Shown here one piece after another: positions 18,266 through 27,833 of a DNA stretch of 64,000 nucleotides. Origin of the DNA: Methanogenium sp. S4BF (GTDB lineage: Archaea > Halobacteriota > Methanomicrobia > Methanomicrobiales > Methanomicrobiaceae); assembly GCF_029633965.1 (NCBI RefSeq), contig NZ_CP091277.1, forward strand, positions 620,001-684,000, read 5' to 3'. Every line of letters starts with the position of its first letter. The stretch's first letter is position 1. The position numbers and the translations under genes are program-made. The notes below the pieces were generated by a model that had not been told where the DNA came from, did not search any database, and was given only the letters and a program-made list of their open reading frames with translations.

Positions 18266-18381
18266 GTGATTTTGTGTTTGTCGTGGATAATTCTCTTTTC
18301 CCTTCCGGTGAGGAGAGAGATATCAGGCTGGGGACTGTAGTGATTTTTGATGAGTTTAAGAAGATACTATTCACAAGGTAG
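18262..18381 (+). CDS. Possible 39-residue protein filling the gap
   Basis: A GTG start at 18262 overlaps the stop codon of the PIG-L gene (GTGA), and the frame stays open to TAG at 18379-18381, eight bases before the next ATG. The translation begins VSDFVFVVDNSLFPSGEERD and ends FDEFKKILFTR: balanced, soluble, no known motif. The exact fit between two operon genes is the main support; it may be a remnant of a longer gene. Confidence 0.4.
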   Translation: MSDFVFVVDNSLFPSGEERDIRLGTVVIFDEFKKILFTR

Positions 18382-18389
18382 GGGGCATT

Positions 18390-19472
18390 ATGAAAATACT
18401 AATTGATATCGGACATCCCGCACATGTTCACTTTTTTAAGGGAACGATTACGGCTCTGTTGAGTAAAGGCCATGAAATTTTGATCGTAACCAGAAACAAA
18501 GAGATGACCTTAGACCTTCTGAATAAATCGGGATTTAATTATATTAATGTCGGTGAGCATAAAACGAGTATGGCCGGCAAAGCATTTGCGCTTATACAGT
18601 TTGATTACCGGATACTTCGGATTGCACAAAAATTCAGACCAGATCTTCTTATAGCACTGGGTTCCCCCTATCTTGCACATGTTTCAAAGCTGATAAAAAA
18701 GCCCTATATTTCATTCTGGGATACTGAGGATGCAAATTTGATTATCAGACTGACATCGCCGTTCACTGATATTATCTGTACTCCGTCCTGTTTTCTCAGG
18801 GATTTTGGTGAACGCCAGGTTCGGTTTGACGGGTATAAAGAACTCGCATATCTCCATCCGGAAGTGTTTCAGCCTGACCGTTCCGTGCTGGATGAACTGA
18901 ATCTGTCGGTGGATGACCGGTTCATCATTGTACGATTCATCTCCTGGGCAGCATCTCACGATGTCGGGTTAAAAGGGATGAAAAACCCGATAGAAGTTGT
19001 GAAAACACTGGAAAAATACGGAACTGTATACATAAGTTCTGAGAAACCTCCTGATCCTGAACTTGAGAAATATATTCTCCATATTTCTCCGGATAAGTTC
19101 CATTCTCTGTTGGCCTACGCCACATTATACATCGGGGAAGGAGGAACTATCACTACTGAAGCCGCAGTTTTGGGAACACCTGCGATTCATATCGAAGCGA
19201 ATTCCGAAGGGGAAGCAACGGGAAATACCAGTGGAAATTTCCTGGAGATACGGGATAAATATGAATTGATGTATTTTTTCCCGGATCAAGATGCCGCTCT
19301 TGAAAAAGCAGTTCAGATTCTTGAAAATACCGATTCGAAAAAGGAATGGCAGCAGAAACGAGAGCGTCTTCTTGTGGATAAAATTAATGTCTCCGCCTGG
19401 ATGACGGACTTCATCGCAGATTATCCGGAAAGCTACCAAAAATATCTTACAACGAGAGAGAGCAGGAAATGA
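18390..19472 (+). CDS. DUF354 family GT-B-like glycosyltransferase
   Basis: 360 residues. MKILIDIGHPAHVHFFKGTI and the later FWDTEDANLI and GEGGTITTEAAVLGTPAI segments are typical of DUF354, a family with the GT-B/UDP-GlcNAc 2-epimerase fold found in archaeal and bacterial glycan loci. It probably handles a nucleotide-sugar donor in the cytoplasm. AGGTAGGGGG just upstream of the ATG is a strong ribosome-binding site. Its stop overlaps the next start by four bases (ATGA). Confidence 0.8.
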   Translation: MKILIDIGHPAHVHFFKGTITALLSKGHEILIVTRNKEMTLDLLNKSGFNYINVGEHKTSMAGKAFALIQFDYRILRIAQKFRPDLLIALGSPYLAHVSKLIKKPYISFWDTEDANLIIRLTSPFTDIICTPSCFLRDFGERQVRFDGYKELAYLHPEVFQPDRSVLDELNLSVDDRFIIVRFISWAASHDVGLKGMKNPIEVVKTLEKYGTVYISSEKPPDPELEKYILHISPDKFHSLLAYATLYIGEGGTITTEAAVLGTPAIHIEANSEGEATGNTSGNFLEIRDKYELMYFFPDQDAALEKAVQILENTDSKKEWQQKRERLLVDKINVSAWMTDFIADYPESYQKYLTTRESRK

Positions 19473-21097
19473 TATCATTTGTCTGCAATACGGACGATCC
19501 GGTTTCCCGGTATGGCATTGATCATTTTATCCATACCGCCGGATTGTCTGTTCTGCCGGGTGGCAACACAGACTCCGGCGTATGCATCGGGTATGAAACA
19601 GAGGGGATGGGCCAATTTTCAGTCAGCGTTGTGAGAAATACAGCTATTGAAGTAAATGCCGGAGAAATTGCGACGCATAATCTGGAATACCCCCTGTTTC
19701 AGGTTCCGATTGATACATATGATGCCGGAAATCGGTGTATTGCAGAATTCAGGTCAGAGAACCTGAAATACCCCTGCATATCCGGTTCAGATTCAGGGAT
19801 ACTCATTGGATTTGATATTTTCAGATTGACAGGATCTCTCTTATCCGGTTATCTGGATAAAACAGGAGCCGGATCTGATGATGAACACTATCCACACCTG
19901 ATATCACAACCTCTTGTTGATTTTTATGAAGATATGCTGTTCAAAGCTATTCTGATGGGATGCAGCGAAATCGGGATGCCTCTCGTCAGGAAATCATACT
20001 GGCCTCCCGGCAGGGAATTTGCGGTCTGCCTCACCCATGATGTTGATGAATTTACAAAGACCTATCAATGGATTACCCGTCCGCTGAGATATCTGAAAGG
20101 AGGGGATTTTAATGGATTAAAAAACCAAATGAAGTCTTTTTCCCGAAAGATCAGAGGGCATGAACCATATTGGACTTTTGAAGAGATTATGCAAAATGAA
20201 AAGAAACAGGGTGTCTGTTCAACATACTTTTTCCTGAAGGAGTCCGGAAAAAAAAGCCTTTTCAGACCGGAATCCTGGCATCTGTACGGTCGCTCTCATT
20301 CTTTGCAGAAACCGTGTGTCATCGGGTTAATCCGGAAGTTGTCTGAAGAAGGGCATGAGATTGGTGTGCATGGGTCTACATTTTCCCATAATAACCCCAT
20401 CCTTCTCAATTGCGAGAAGGCAGAAATTGAAACACTTCTGGGCATACCTGTCAGAGGAATCCGACAGCATCGTCTGAATCTGACAATCCCTGATACATGG
20501 GATTTTCAGTCAGATGCCGGGTTTGTTTATGATACTTCTCTGGGATACAAGGCAGCGAATGGTACGGGTTTTCGGTGGGGAACCTGTTTTCCCTTCCATC
20601 CGCAGGGTGCAACCGGGGTACTTCCGCTTCTTGAGATCCCTCTCTCTCTCATGGATATTACTCTTCAGGATGGGGGTGCTGGATGGGATATCTGCAACAG
20701 CATGATTGAGCAGGTAAGAAATGTGAGGGGTGTCCTTACATTGCTCTGGCATCCTGCAGTGTTTAATAATCTGGAATACCCCGAAATCGGGAGCTGGTAC
20801 TGGAAGATTATTGAAGCATGCAAAGAAAACGGCGGATGGGTGACAACCGGTGGGGAAATTGCTTCGTGGTGGCATTCACGTGAGGCAACTGCATATGAAT
20901 GCCTGTATTCAGACGGTGAACTATCAGTTTGCTGCGACGGCAACGCCGAATGCTCTTATGATTTGTATGTTCCGGAAAACCGTTCTGCTGAACTGATTTC
21001 AGAAAATGCAACACTTTCTATGGCTGAAAACGGGCACTATATACTATCTTCTGAAAATGGGCATATGCCGAATAAAATGGTGGTGCGATTACGATGA
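19469..21097 (+). CDS. Polysaccharide deacetylase-like protein (CE4/NodB fold)
   Basis: 542 residues. The N-terminal ~170 are of unknown fold; the NodB-like domain follows, with CLTHDVDEF (the TxDxD metal/catalytic motif) at about 188, HEIGVHGSTFSHNN (HxxxH) at about 297 and a conserved end LWHPAVF at about 428. A C-terminal ~80-residue beta domain completes it. There is no signal peptide, so it acts on cytoplasmic or carrier-linked glycan. Similar deacetylases are standard members of bacterial exosortase-linked exopolysaccharide loci. It overlaps both neighbours by four bases, so it is part of a tight operon. Confidence 0.82.
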   Translation: MISFVCNTDDPVSRYGIDHFIHTAGLSVLPGGNTDSGVCIGYETEGMGQFSVSVVRNTAIEVNAGEIATHNLEYPLFQVPIDTYDAGNRCIAEFRSENLKYPCISGSDSGILIGFDIFRLTGSLLSGYLDKTGAGSDDEHYPHLISQPLVDFYEDMLFKAILMGCSEIGMPLVRKSYWPPGREFAVCLTHDVDEFTKTYQWITRPLRYLKGGDFNGLKNQMKSFSRKIRGHEPYWTFEEIMQNEKKQGVCSTYFFLKESGKKSLFRPESWHLYGRSHSLQKPCVIGLIRKLSEEGHEIGVHGSTFSHNNPILLNCEKAEIETLLGIPVRGIRQHRLNLTIPDTWDFQSDAGFVYDTSLGYKAANGTGFRWGTCFPFHPQGATGVLPLLEIPLSLMDITLQDGGAGWDICNSMIEQVRNVRGVLTLLWHPAVFNNLEYPEIGSWYWKIIEACKENGGWVTTGGEIASWWHSREATAYECLYSDGELSVCCDGNAECSYDLYVPENRSAELISENATLSMAENGHYILSSENGHMPNKMVVRLR

Positions 21098-22146
21098 ATG
21101 TGAAATTATGCAGAGTGGATAAAGAGAAGGCTGACGAATGGAACAGAATTGCCAATGAATCCCCTCAGGGGACGATATTTCATACCTGGAACTGGCTTAC
21201 CATCGCTGGTAAACACAGTGGATTCACTCTGCATCCGCTTATAGGATATGTGAACAATGAACCAGTAGCTCTGTTCCCTCTTTTTCATAGAAAAAAATTC
21301 GGTCTGAACTTTGTGTTCTCTCCTCCGCCTCACACGGCTCTTCTTTACCTTGGACCCGTATTTCGATTTGATGAGAAGATGCAGCAAAGCAGAAGAGAAC
21401 ACATATACTGCTCATTTCTGGAGGGGATCAATGATTATATCAAACGGAACCTGCATGCTCAGTATGTGCAGGTTTTTTTGCCCCCGAAATTATGTGATCC
21501 CCGCCCCTTTACGTGGTCAGGGTATACCGTTAAACCCGAATATAACTATGTAACGGACCTGAGTCCCGGGGCTGATTATCTCATACAAAGCCTTCCAAAA
21601 AAGAAGCGACAGGATATTAGCCGGGCTTACAAGCGGGGTATCACGGTTGAAATGGGTGGAAAAGAAGAGCTCGAAGTAATATATAATCTGATGGTTGACC
21701 GCTACAGGGAACAGGGCCGATCAGTACTTGTTCCGAAGGAATACTTATTCGAAATATATGACGCGTACTGTGATCAGATTAAGATATTTGTTACAAAATA
21801 TGAAGGTGAGATAGCAACCGGACTGATTGATGTTCTCTACAACAACTCATTATATAGCTGGATTGGAAATCCGAAACCACTGACTGAGATTTCACCATCT
21901 CCAAATGACCTCCTTTTGTGGGAGGAAATTCAATATTGCTGTGAACATGGGTTTACCTCATATGTTACGATGGGGGCTGCCGGCAATGAGCGTCTCCATA
22001 CCTATTATTCTTCGAAATTCAACCCGGATTTGGATATCCGTTTTTCAGCGAAAAAATGCTCTTCCATTATCGGATGCTTTGAATCGGCATATGCAAATGC
22101 ATACAAACCTGCGAAATCCTATATTAAAAAATCAGGATTTCCCTGA
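21094..22146 (+). CDS. FemAB/GNAT-like aminoacyl- or acyltransferase, copy 1
   Basis: 350 residues, duplicated GNAT fold of the FemAB type. Markers are GTIFHTWNWLTIAGKH (residues ~28-43), LPKKKRQDISRAYKRG in the middle (the basic region seen in FemAB-like proteins) and NERLHTYYSSKFNP near the end. Bacterial FemX/A/B enzymes add amino acids from aminoacyl-tRNA to lipid-linked muropeptides; a related family accompanies exosortase loci. Here it more likely modifies an amino sugar on the glycan. The start overlaps the deacetylase stop (ATGA). A paralog lies at 23399-24427. Confidence 0.75.
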   Translation: MNVKLCRVDKEKADEWNRIANESPQGTIFHTWNWLTIAGKHSGFTLHPLIGYVNNEPVALFPLFHRKKFGLNFVFSPPPHTALLYLGPVFRFDEKMQQSRREHIYCSFLEGINDYIKRNLHAQYVQVFLPPKLCDPRPFTWSGYTVKPEYNYVTDLSPGADYLIQSLPKKKRQDISRAYKRGITVEMGGKEELEVIYNLMVDRYREQGRSVLVPKEYLFEIYDAYCDQIKIFVTKYEGEIATGLIDVLYNNSLYSWIGNPKPLTEISPSPNDLLLWEEIQYCCEHGFTSYVTMGAAGNERLHTYYSSKFNPDLDIRFSAKKCSSIIGCFESAYANAYKPAKSYIKKSGFP

Positions 22147-22216
22147 GAATCTATTTATATGGCTCATTATTATTCATTCTTAATTCGTGAAGTGTTGTAA
22201 AAGGGGGAGTAAAAAT

Positions 22217-23371
22217 ATGAATGCTGTTGTGCCTACGGGTGTTGGAGATCATATTGGTCTTGCTGTTGTACGCTCCCTTGGAAAAAAGAAAATTTCTACC
22301 ACTGTTGTCTCGAATGAAAAGAGATCAATGCCGTTTTACTCGAAATACTGCACAAAAAAACGAATTGCCGAATATAACGACGAATTTCTTTCTGAATTAA
22401 CAGAAAATGACATCATAATGCCCAACGGGGAAGATGAAATGCTTTTTTTTGCAAAGAATGCCCCTTTGTATGACTATTCACTTGCTTTTCCTGATTATGC
22501 AACCCTTGAGACCATCATTGATAAATCACACCTGATGCGGTTTGCAGAAATGCATCATATTTCTGCTCCAAAGACATTTTTCATTGATGATCCTGATTTT
22601 CTTCATGAAATAGCCCATAGTCTGACATATCCTGCCATAATTAAGCCAAACCGGGGGAGAGGAGGGAGAGGCATCGTACGGGTTGACAGTCCTGATATGG
22701 TAGAGGAAACGTATGCAAACATCCTTTTTCAGTACGGACCTTCAACGATTCAGGAATACATCCCTTTTACGAAGCGGTATTCCTCTGCTGTTTTGACAGA
22801 TAATACTTTTGAGATTCAGAGGATCTGTATCATACAGGAAAAGAGAACCTATCCGCTTAATACCGGTCCAGGCTGTTTTGTTGAGACTGTTGCCAATGAA
22901 GAGATTATGAATCTGACATTTGATATCATGAATGCTTTAAAAATCCGGGGCGTAACCGAACTTGATTTTGTTATCGACGAACGTGATGGAAAGCCTAAGT
23001 TATTGGAGATAAATCCCCGATTTTGGGGCTCAGTACAGTGCGCAATCTCCGCAGGAGTTGACTTTCCGTTTTTGCTGTATGAGATCGCTACAGATAATTC
23101 TATTGCTGTTTCGTATGATTATCGGGCAGGAATAACGGGGAGAAATGTTTTCTGTAATGATCTTCGGCACCTGCTGACCGTTCTCAGGGGAAGGTTTCCG
23201 TTACCATATAAACTGAAAACGATGAGTGATTTTATTAAATTTTATCAGGATGATGCCTATTTTATCTTTTCATCCGAAGATATTCGCCCGTTTATCTCAA
23301 TATTCGAATATTATCTTTTAAGAAAGACAGATCAGGTACGTTTGAATTTTTTCAAGGAAATATCTAAATAG
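22217..23371 (+). CDS. ATP-grasp ligase (carboxylate-amine ligase)
   Basis: 384 residues. The N-terminal preATP-grasp domain begins MNAVVPTGVGDHIGLAVVRSL; the ATP-grasp core has YPAIIKPNRGRGGRGIVRV (ATP-binding Lys and glycine loop) at about 148-166 and ELDFVIDERDGKPKLLEINPRFWG (Mg-binding Asp/Glu...ExNxR) at about 253-276. Such enzymes form amide bonds between a carboxylate and an amine through an acyl phosphate. I start at ATG 22217, preceded by GGGGGAG; an in-frame GTG at 22187 would lack this. Sitting between two FemAB-like genes, it may make the amino-acid or peptide group they transfer. Confidence 0.82.
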   Translation: MNAVVPTGVGDHIGLAVVRSLGKKKISTTVVSNEKRSMPFYSKYCTKKRIAEYNDEFLSELTENDIIMPNGEDEMLFFAKNAPLYDYSLAFPDYATLETIIDKSHLMRFAEMHHISAPKTFFIDDPDFLHEIAHSLTYPAIIKPNRGRGGRGIVRVDSPDMVEETYANILFQYGPSTIQEYIPFTKRYSSAVLTDNTFEIQRICIIQEKRTYPLNTGPGCFVETVANEEIMNLTFDIMNALKIRGVTELDFVIDERDGKPKLLEINPRFWGSVQCAISAGVDFPFLLYEIATDNSIAVSYDYRAGITGRNVFCNDLRHLLTVLRGRFPLPYKLKTMSDFIKFYQDDAYFIFSSEDIRPFISIFEYYLLRKTDQVRLNFFKEISK

Positions 23372-23398
23372 TAGCTGGACTTATTGGTGCTTGGTAAC

Positions 23399-24427
23399 AT
23401 GGGATTTTATATACAGATTGCTGATGATAATCATCAAAAAGAGTGGGATGATTATATCCAATCTTCATCCTTTGGTACAATTTTCCATACATGGCAATGG
23501 CTGAAAATTATGGAAAAACACACGAATAGTACGTTGTATCCCCTTCAGATATTCAAAGGAACGACGCATATTGCCAGCTATCCGATTTTTTTTAAGAAAA
23601 AAGGGTTTGTGAAAGTTGCCCTTTCTCCTCCTTATAACACAGACATACTATATCTTGGTCCTGTTATATCTCATTATGAATCCTTTAAACAACCTAAAAA
23701 AGAAGAGTATCTAATGGGTATTCAGTCTGAGATTGATAAGTTTCTCTTTTCTGACCTCGGATGCAATTATGTAAATCTTCGTACAGCACCGGGATTATTG
23801 GATTCACGGTCTCTTCGATGGGCAGGTTACCACGTTGAACCATTATACTCCTATCGATTGGATTTGAATACGGGGCTTGATAATATATGGACCAGCCTGC
23901 ACAGATCGGTTCGAAAAAATATCAAAAATGCTCAGGATAAAGGAATCGTCATTGAAAAGGGGGATAAAGATGATCTTTTCTACATTCATTCTGAAATACA
24001 ACGAAGATTCGGTGAACAGGGCAGAAAAAAAGATGATATTTTATTGTATTTAGATGAGGTTTTTCATCAGTATAATGGCCGCAATCTGGACATATTTGTG
24101 GCAAAATATCTGGGGGAAACCGTAAGCGGTGTTATTCATCTGAATTATAATGGCATTATGTATCAATGGGTGGGACTTCCCAAAGAAGAAATCGATGGCA
24201 TCTCACCAAATGATCTGCTGGTCTGGGAAAGCATAAAGTCAGGCCGTGAAATGGGGATGAGATATTATGATATCATGGATGGGGGAGATAATCCACGATT
24301 GAGACGATTTAAATCGAAATTTAATCCTGAGCTGTCCATCTGGTATTCTGCAGAGAAATATTCTCATCCGATATATGGATTCGCAAGGACGGCATCCCGA
24401 AAAACCGGGTATCATGTTAAAATTTGA
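23399..24427 (+). CDS. FemAB/GNAT-like aminoacyl- or acyltransferase, copy 2
   Basis: 342 residues, paralogous to the protein at 21094-22146: GTIFHTWQWLKIMEKH near the start, a basic VRKNIKNAQDKG segment in the centre and NPRLRRFKSKFNPELS near the end. The ATG at 23399 is preferred over an in-frame TTG 15 bases earlier because it puts the conserved tryptophan and GTIFHTW block at exactly the same residue numbers as in copy 1. Two non-identical transferases suggest two successive additions or two acceptor positions. Confidence 0.75.
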   Translation: MGFYIQIADDNHQKEWDDYIQSSSFGTIFHTWQWLKIMEKHTNSTLYPLQIFKGTTHIASYPIFFKKKGFVKVALSPPYNTDILYLGPVISHYESFKQPKKEEYLMGIQSEIDKFLFSDLGCNYVNLRTAPGLLDSRSLRWAGYHVEPLYSYRLDLNTGLDNIWTSLHRSVRKNIKNAQDKGIVIEKGDKDDLFYIHSEIQRRFGEQGRKKDDILLYLDEVFHQYNGRNLDIFVAKYLGETVSGVIHLNYNGIMYQWVGLPKEEIDGISPNDLLVWESIKSGREMGMRYYDIMDGGDNPRLRRFKSKFNPELSIWYSAEKYSHPIYGFARTASRKTGYHVKI

Positions 24428-24490
24428 TGAGATCTCCGTTTAACGCCGGATTGAACGTCAAAGAAAATTTCTGATGAAGGAGGGGGGGTA

Positions 24491-25048
24491 TTGCGAAATA
24501 TTGCTGAAGTGTACGAACGAATTCGGTTCAGTCTTCTTGTAAAAGGATTTCTGCATATTCTTGCAATGAATATCCCCAATGACCGCCTACGCAATACCTT
24601 CTACCGATGGCGGGGAACGAAAATCGGGAACAATGTTGGGATTGGGTATGGGGTTTTCATTGAGGAATCACGCCCATACCTCATAGAGATTGAGGATGGA
24701 GTGAATATTGGCCCACGGGCTGTGATTGTAGCCCATGATTCAAGTTTTCACTGCATCAGTCCTGAAGTTCCGATACTTTTTGGACGGGTAATAGTCCGTA
24801 AGAATGGGTATATCGGAGCAAAAGCGGTTATCCTGCCGGGTGTTACGATCGGGGAGGGTGCCATTGTTGCAGCGGGAGCTGTTGTTACAAAGGATGTTGC
24901 GCCAGGCACGATTGTGGCAGGTGTTCCGGCAAAACCATTAACCACTGTTAAAGACGCGTTGAGTCGGTTTAATGACCTGGATGCATTGCGAAAGGAGATG
25001 GATTTGGTAAAATCCTGCACATCCACTGCCCAAAGTGAGGACAGATAA
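24491..25048 (+). CDS. Left-handed beta-helix acyltransferase (WbbJ/maltose O-acetyltransferase type)
   Basis: 185 residues with hexapeptide repeats ([16 protein letters not shown], then [25 protein letters not shown]) and the usual VAGVPAKPL ending of acetyl-CoA-dependent sugar O- or N-acetyltransferases. The catalytic histidine region is visible as [10 protein letters not shown]. The start is TTG at 24491; a very strong AAGGAGGGGGGG sequence directly upstream decides this choice. Probably acetylates a sugar of the same glycan. The stop codon overlaps the flippase start (TAATG). Confidence 0.87.
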   Translation: MRNIAEVYERIRFSLLVKGFLHILAMNIPNDRLRNTFYRWRGTKIGNNVGIGYGVFIEESRPYLIEIEDGVNIGPRAVIVAHDSSFHCISPEVPILFGRVIVRKNGYIGAKAVILPGVTIGEGAIVAAGAVVTKDVAPGTIVAGVPAKPLTTVKDALSRFNDLDALRKEMDLVKSCTSTAQSEDR

Positions 25049-26481
25049 TGGATCGTAATCTTTCTTTTTATACCCTGTTTTATGTAGGTTCACTTGTTCT
25101 CATGCGTTTTTGCGGGATCATTACCAAAATTATCCTTGCACGTGCGATTACCCCCTTTGAATATGGAATCATTATGCTTATTGTGATTTCCCTGCCTGCT
25201 ATCTTCCAGCTGATGACCAATTTTTGCATTTTTGATATTCTGGGCCATGCGGGAGAGGGACGAAAATATTTTGGTTTTTCTATGGCATATGGGATCCTTG
25301 CAACCATTGGTGTGGGGCTGCTTCTCTTTGCCTTTCCGGTTCAGATCTGTAATTTTCTGAATATACCGGTGGAGATGTGGCCATTCCTGTTTTCAATATT
25401 AATTATTGTGTTGCTTTCTGTTACGTTAAGTGTGGACATCATGGGATTATTGCGGGGAAAGAAAAACCATTCAATTGCTGCTGCCATCTCCGCAGCGCCG
25501 GGTCTATTGAGGCTTGGTTTGATATTTTTGGCAGTGTCAGTATTGGGAATAACCGATTTTGATATCATATTCATTATTTTTGCCATCCCGCCACTAATCG
25601 TCCTTCTTGCAGTAATTCTCAGGAAGGCAAAGACAATTATTAATTCAATTCATTCTATCCAGATTCCGTCCCGAAAAATTCTGATTTTTGGTTTTTCAGT
25701 GTATATTATTGGCGTCTGGCTTACATTATGCCAAAATCTTAATAAAATCGTTATCAGCCATGATCTTGGGATTGAATTTCAGGCCTTTTTTGATGTATCA
25801 CTTACACTGGCAGCGGTAATCACCTTTTTTTCATCGGCATTATATCTGATATCAGTTCCCGAATCCACAGGAGCAGAGGATAAATCTCTTCTCCTGAACC
25901 GGCCCGGAGGACTGGGGGACATTGGGAGACTTCTTTTTGCTATGACCCTGTTTTGTGTGCTTATTCTTGCATTTTATGCAAAAGAACTGATTGTCCTGTT
26001 ATTTTCCGCCGATTATGCACCTGCAGGTGATTACATTCTTCTTATTGCAATTGGATATGTTTTCATATTTATTCAACAGTTTAGTGCCTATGTAAATGTT
26101 TCATTTTATGAGAAATCAACGAAACCATTTGTTCTCATTACCGTAATCAGTTTATTGATATTCCCTGTTTTTAGCCATATACTAATTGGGTATTTTGGAT
26201 TTCAGGGAGCATATCTGGCATTTATTATAATTCTTGTCCTCTATTCTCTTGCTACAATATTGGTATCCCAGGATATTGAGCCTCTTTGTGTACTCTTCCA
26301 CAGGGTTGTGTATCTGATTATCTCATTCGCTGCAGTGTATCTCGTACTGTTTGTTGGGAATCTCTCGTTATTTCCAGGGATTGTTGTGTCATCATTACTG
26401 TTTGGAGGCCTGATTTTTGCCACCCGATATCTGGATGTATCCATTATTCGGGATTTAATCGGTAGAACGAAACAAGAATAA
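25048..26481 (+). CDS. Wzx-type polysaccharide flippase (MOP superfamily)
   Basis: 477 residues with about 12-14 hydrophobic helices, beginning with the FARAITPFEYGIIM-like pattern typical of Wzx/MATE-type oligosaccharide flippases. It should move the lipid-linked glycan made by the preceding genes across the membrane. It is the last gene of the tight series from 14659. Confidence 0.82.
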   Translation: MDRNLSFYTLFYVGSLVLMRFCGIITKIILARAITPFEYGIIMLIVISLPAIFQLMTNFCIFDILGHAGEGRKYFGFSMAYGILATIGVGLLLFAFPVQICNFLNIPVEMWPFLFSILIIVLLSVTLSVDIMGLLRGKKNHSIAAAISAAPGLLRLGLIFLAVSVLGITDFDIIFIIFAIPPLIVLLAVILRKAKTIINSIHSIQIPSRKILIFGFSVYIIGVWLTLCQNLNKIVISHDLGIEFQAFFDVSLTLAAVITFFSSALYLISVPESTGAEDKSLLLNRPGGLGDIGRLLFAMTLFCVLILAFYAKELIVLLFSADYAPAGDYILLIAIGYVFIFIQQFSAYVNVSFYEKSTKPFVLITVISLLIFPVFSHILIGYFGFQGAYLAFIIILVLYSLATILVSQDIEPLCVLFHRVVYLIISFAAVYLVLFVGNLSLFPGIVVSSLLFGGLIFATRYLDVSIIRDLIGRTKQE

Positions 26482-26816
26482 ATTTCAGATGTGAGGAGAT
26501 TTTTCATATTCTCTCTTTTACGATTATTTTGCATCGGTAATGTGTAGTCTTCAATACAGGGAGGGATTGATGCGATCTTCGCATTGAACTGAAGATCAGC
26601 AGTATTTTTTTCGATTTATCCCCCGTGGCTGAATGATACTTTAATGCAAAATGAGCCGGGTCTGAATTTTTTTGGGGCGTATCAATGTCAGGCACTTGCG
26701 TTGGGCACTATTAACTGGCACTTGGTTATATGCTGGTATGAATATGTTGGCATCAGAGTGGCTGTTGCAGGCACTTGTTATTACCACGTGTATTTTCTGC
26801 ACAGTCTGGCGGTTCA
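26482..26816. other. Intergenic region
   Basis: 335 bp after the flippase. The octamer GGCACTTG occurs three times (near 26690, 26717 and 26769). A possible open frame from TTG 26672 is hydrophobic but runs on into the next gene in another frame, so I do not call it. Part of this region must hold the promoter of the following secreted protein. Confidence 0.4.
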
Positions 26817-27749
26817 ATGAATATGCGAATCATGATGGGAATTCTCTGGGTTGGAATGGCTTTGATTCTGTTTACGCCGGCAATGGCATATACAATAGAC
26901 GGAGATCTGAGTGACTGGGGTCTTTCCGGATTAAATACAGGTGACTGGTCAGAAAATAAAACATGGATTCCTGCCGATGGTGTATCATTTATTATTGAGG
27001 ATAATACAAATCCCTGGTTTTTGTCTGATTATCGTGGTGTACATATATCAGGAACAGCTGAATCATGGAAGTTCTATAATGAGCAGCAGAGAATTCATTC
27101 AATAACCAAAAGACGATTGAATGAGCCATACGGCGGAGAAGAGTATGATATGGAAGCATACTATTTTGATCAGGACCCGGATTTCATTTACCTGGCCATT
27201 GTAACTTCTCTGAAACCGGATGGGGAGGGGGATACCCGTCCCATGGATCTTGCGCTCAACTTTGGCAATAATCCGGTACTGGATGATCTTGGATATGAAT
27301 ATGGAGTGAAAATACGGGAAGACTCACTTCAGGGATCGATTATTCGGAGTCCGGTATGGGAAAAGTCAGACTATTTCTCCCCGGCCAAACCCGATTTCAT
27401 TCAGTCGGGAACGGGTTCCTATGTGGGAAAGGCAGAGATATCATATACCAATAGCTGGCTGACCCGTACAGATAACGGGTTTGATAATTATGTTATTGAG
27501 ATTGCCATCCGAAAAACAGATGTTGGTATGAATGGATATCCACAAATAAATTCAATTTATTATGGCGACAGCAGCATGAATGAAGTTACCTTCGCCCCTG
27601 AATTTCCGGGAATTGCCTTATCTCAGGCGATAATTACAGGGATGGTATTCTGTGCATATCTGTTCCGGGGGAGAGTCAGTTACCGGTCCTGTCAGGACCG
27701 AAATCCTGAGGTACAAATAATGAATACTCAGAACATAAAACCTGAGTGA
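26817..27749 (+). CDS. Secreted protein with a PEF-CTERM-like sorting signal, probable archaeosortase substrate
   Basis: 310 residues from the ATG at 26817 (a longer frame from 26775 adds a non-signal-like stretch). A signal peptide (1-24, ending AMA) is followed by a beta-rich ectodomain that starts with YTIDGDLSDWGL, a sequence style seen in CBM9/DOMON-like modules. Near the C-terminus comes APEFPGIAL (P261-E262-F263), a hydrophobic helix (about 267-285) and basic RGRVSYR: the tripartite PEF-CTERM signal. Unusually, about 20 more hydrophilic residues follow. The next gene is an archaeosortase, so this is most simply its dedicated substrate. Confidence 0.72.
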   Translation: MNMRIMMGILWVGMALILFTPAMAYTIDGDLSDWGLSGLNTGDWSENKTWIPADGVSFIIEDNTNPWFLSDYRGVHISGTAESWKFYNEQQRIHSITKRRLNEPYGGEEYDMEAYYFDQDPDFIYLAIVTSLKPDGEGDTRPMDLALNFGNNPVLDDLGYEYGVKIREDSLQGSIIRSPVWEKSDYFSPAKPDFIQSGTGSYVGKAEISYTNSWLTRTDNGFDNYVIEIAIRKTDVGMNGYPQINSIYYGDSSMNEVTFAPEFPGIALSQAIITGMVFCAYLFRGRVSYRSCQDRNPEVQIMNTQNIKPE

Positions 27750-27768
27750 ATCCGGAATTTTATACAAC

Positions 27769-27780
27769 AAATATATATTC
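27769..27780 (+). promoter_or_regulatory. TATA-like promoter of the archaeosortase gene
   Basis: AAATATATATTC lies 54-65 bases before the ATG at 27834, followed by a GGGGG ribosome-binding site four bases before the start. This suggests a short leader of about 30 nt and expression separate from the glycan operon. Confidence 0.45.
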
Positions 27781-27833
27781 AGTTAGATATGTAGAAACTA
27801 ACAATACTCTATGGAATCATAACCGGGGGAATC

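Noticed and set aside
26672-26914. Hydrophobic 80-codon frame before the PEF-CTERM-like gene
   Set aside because: Its second half overlaps the confirmed gene in another frame; the hydrophobic first half alone is not enough.
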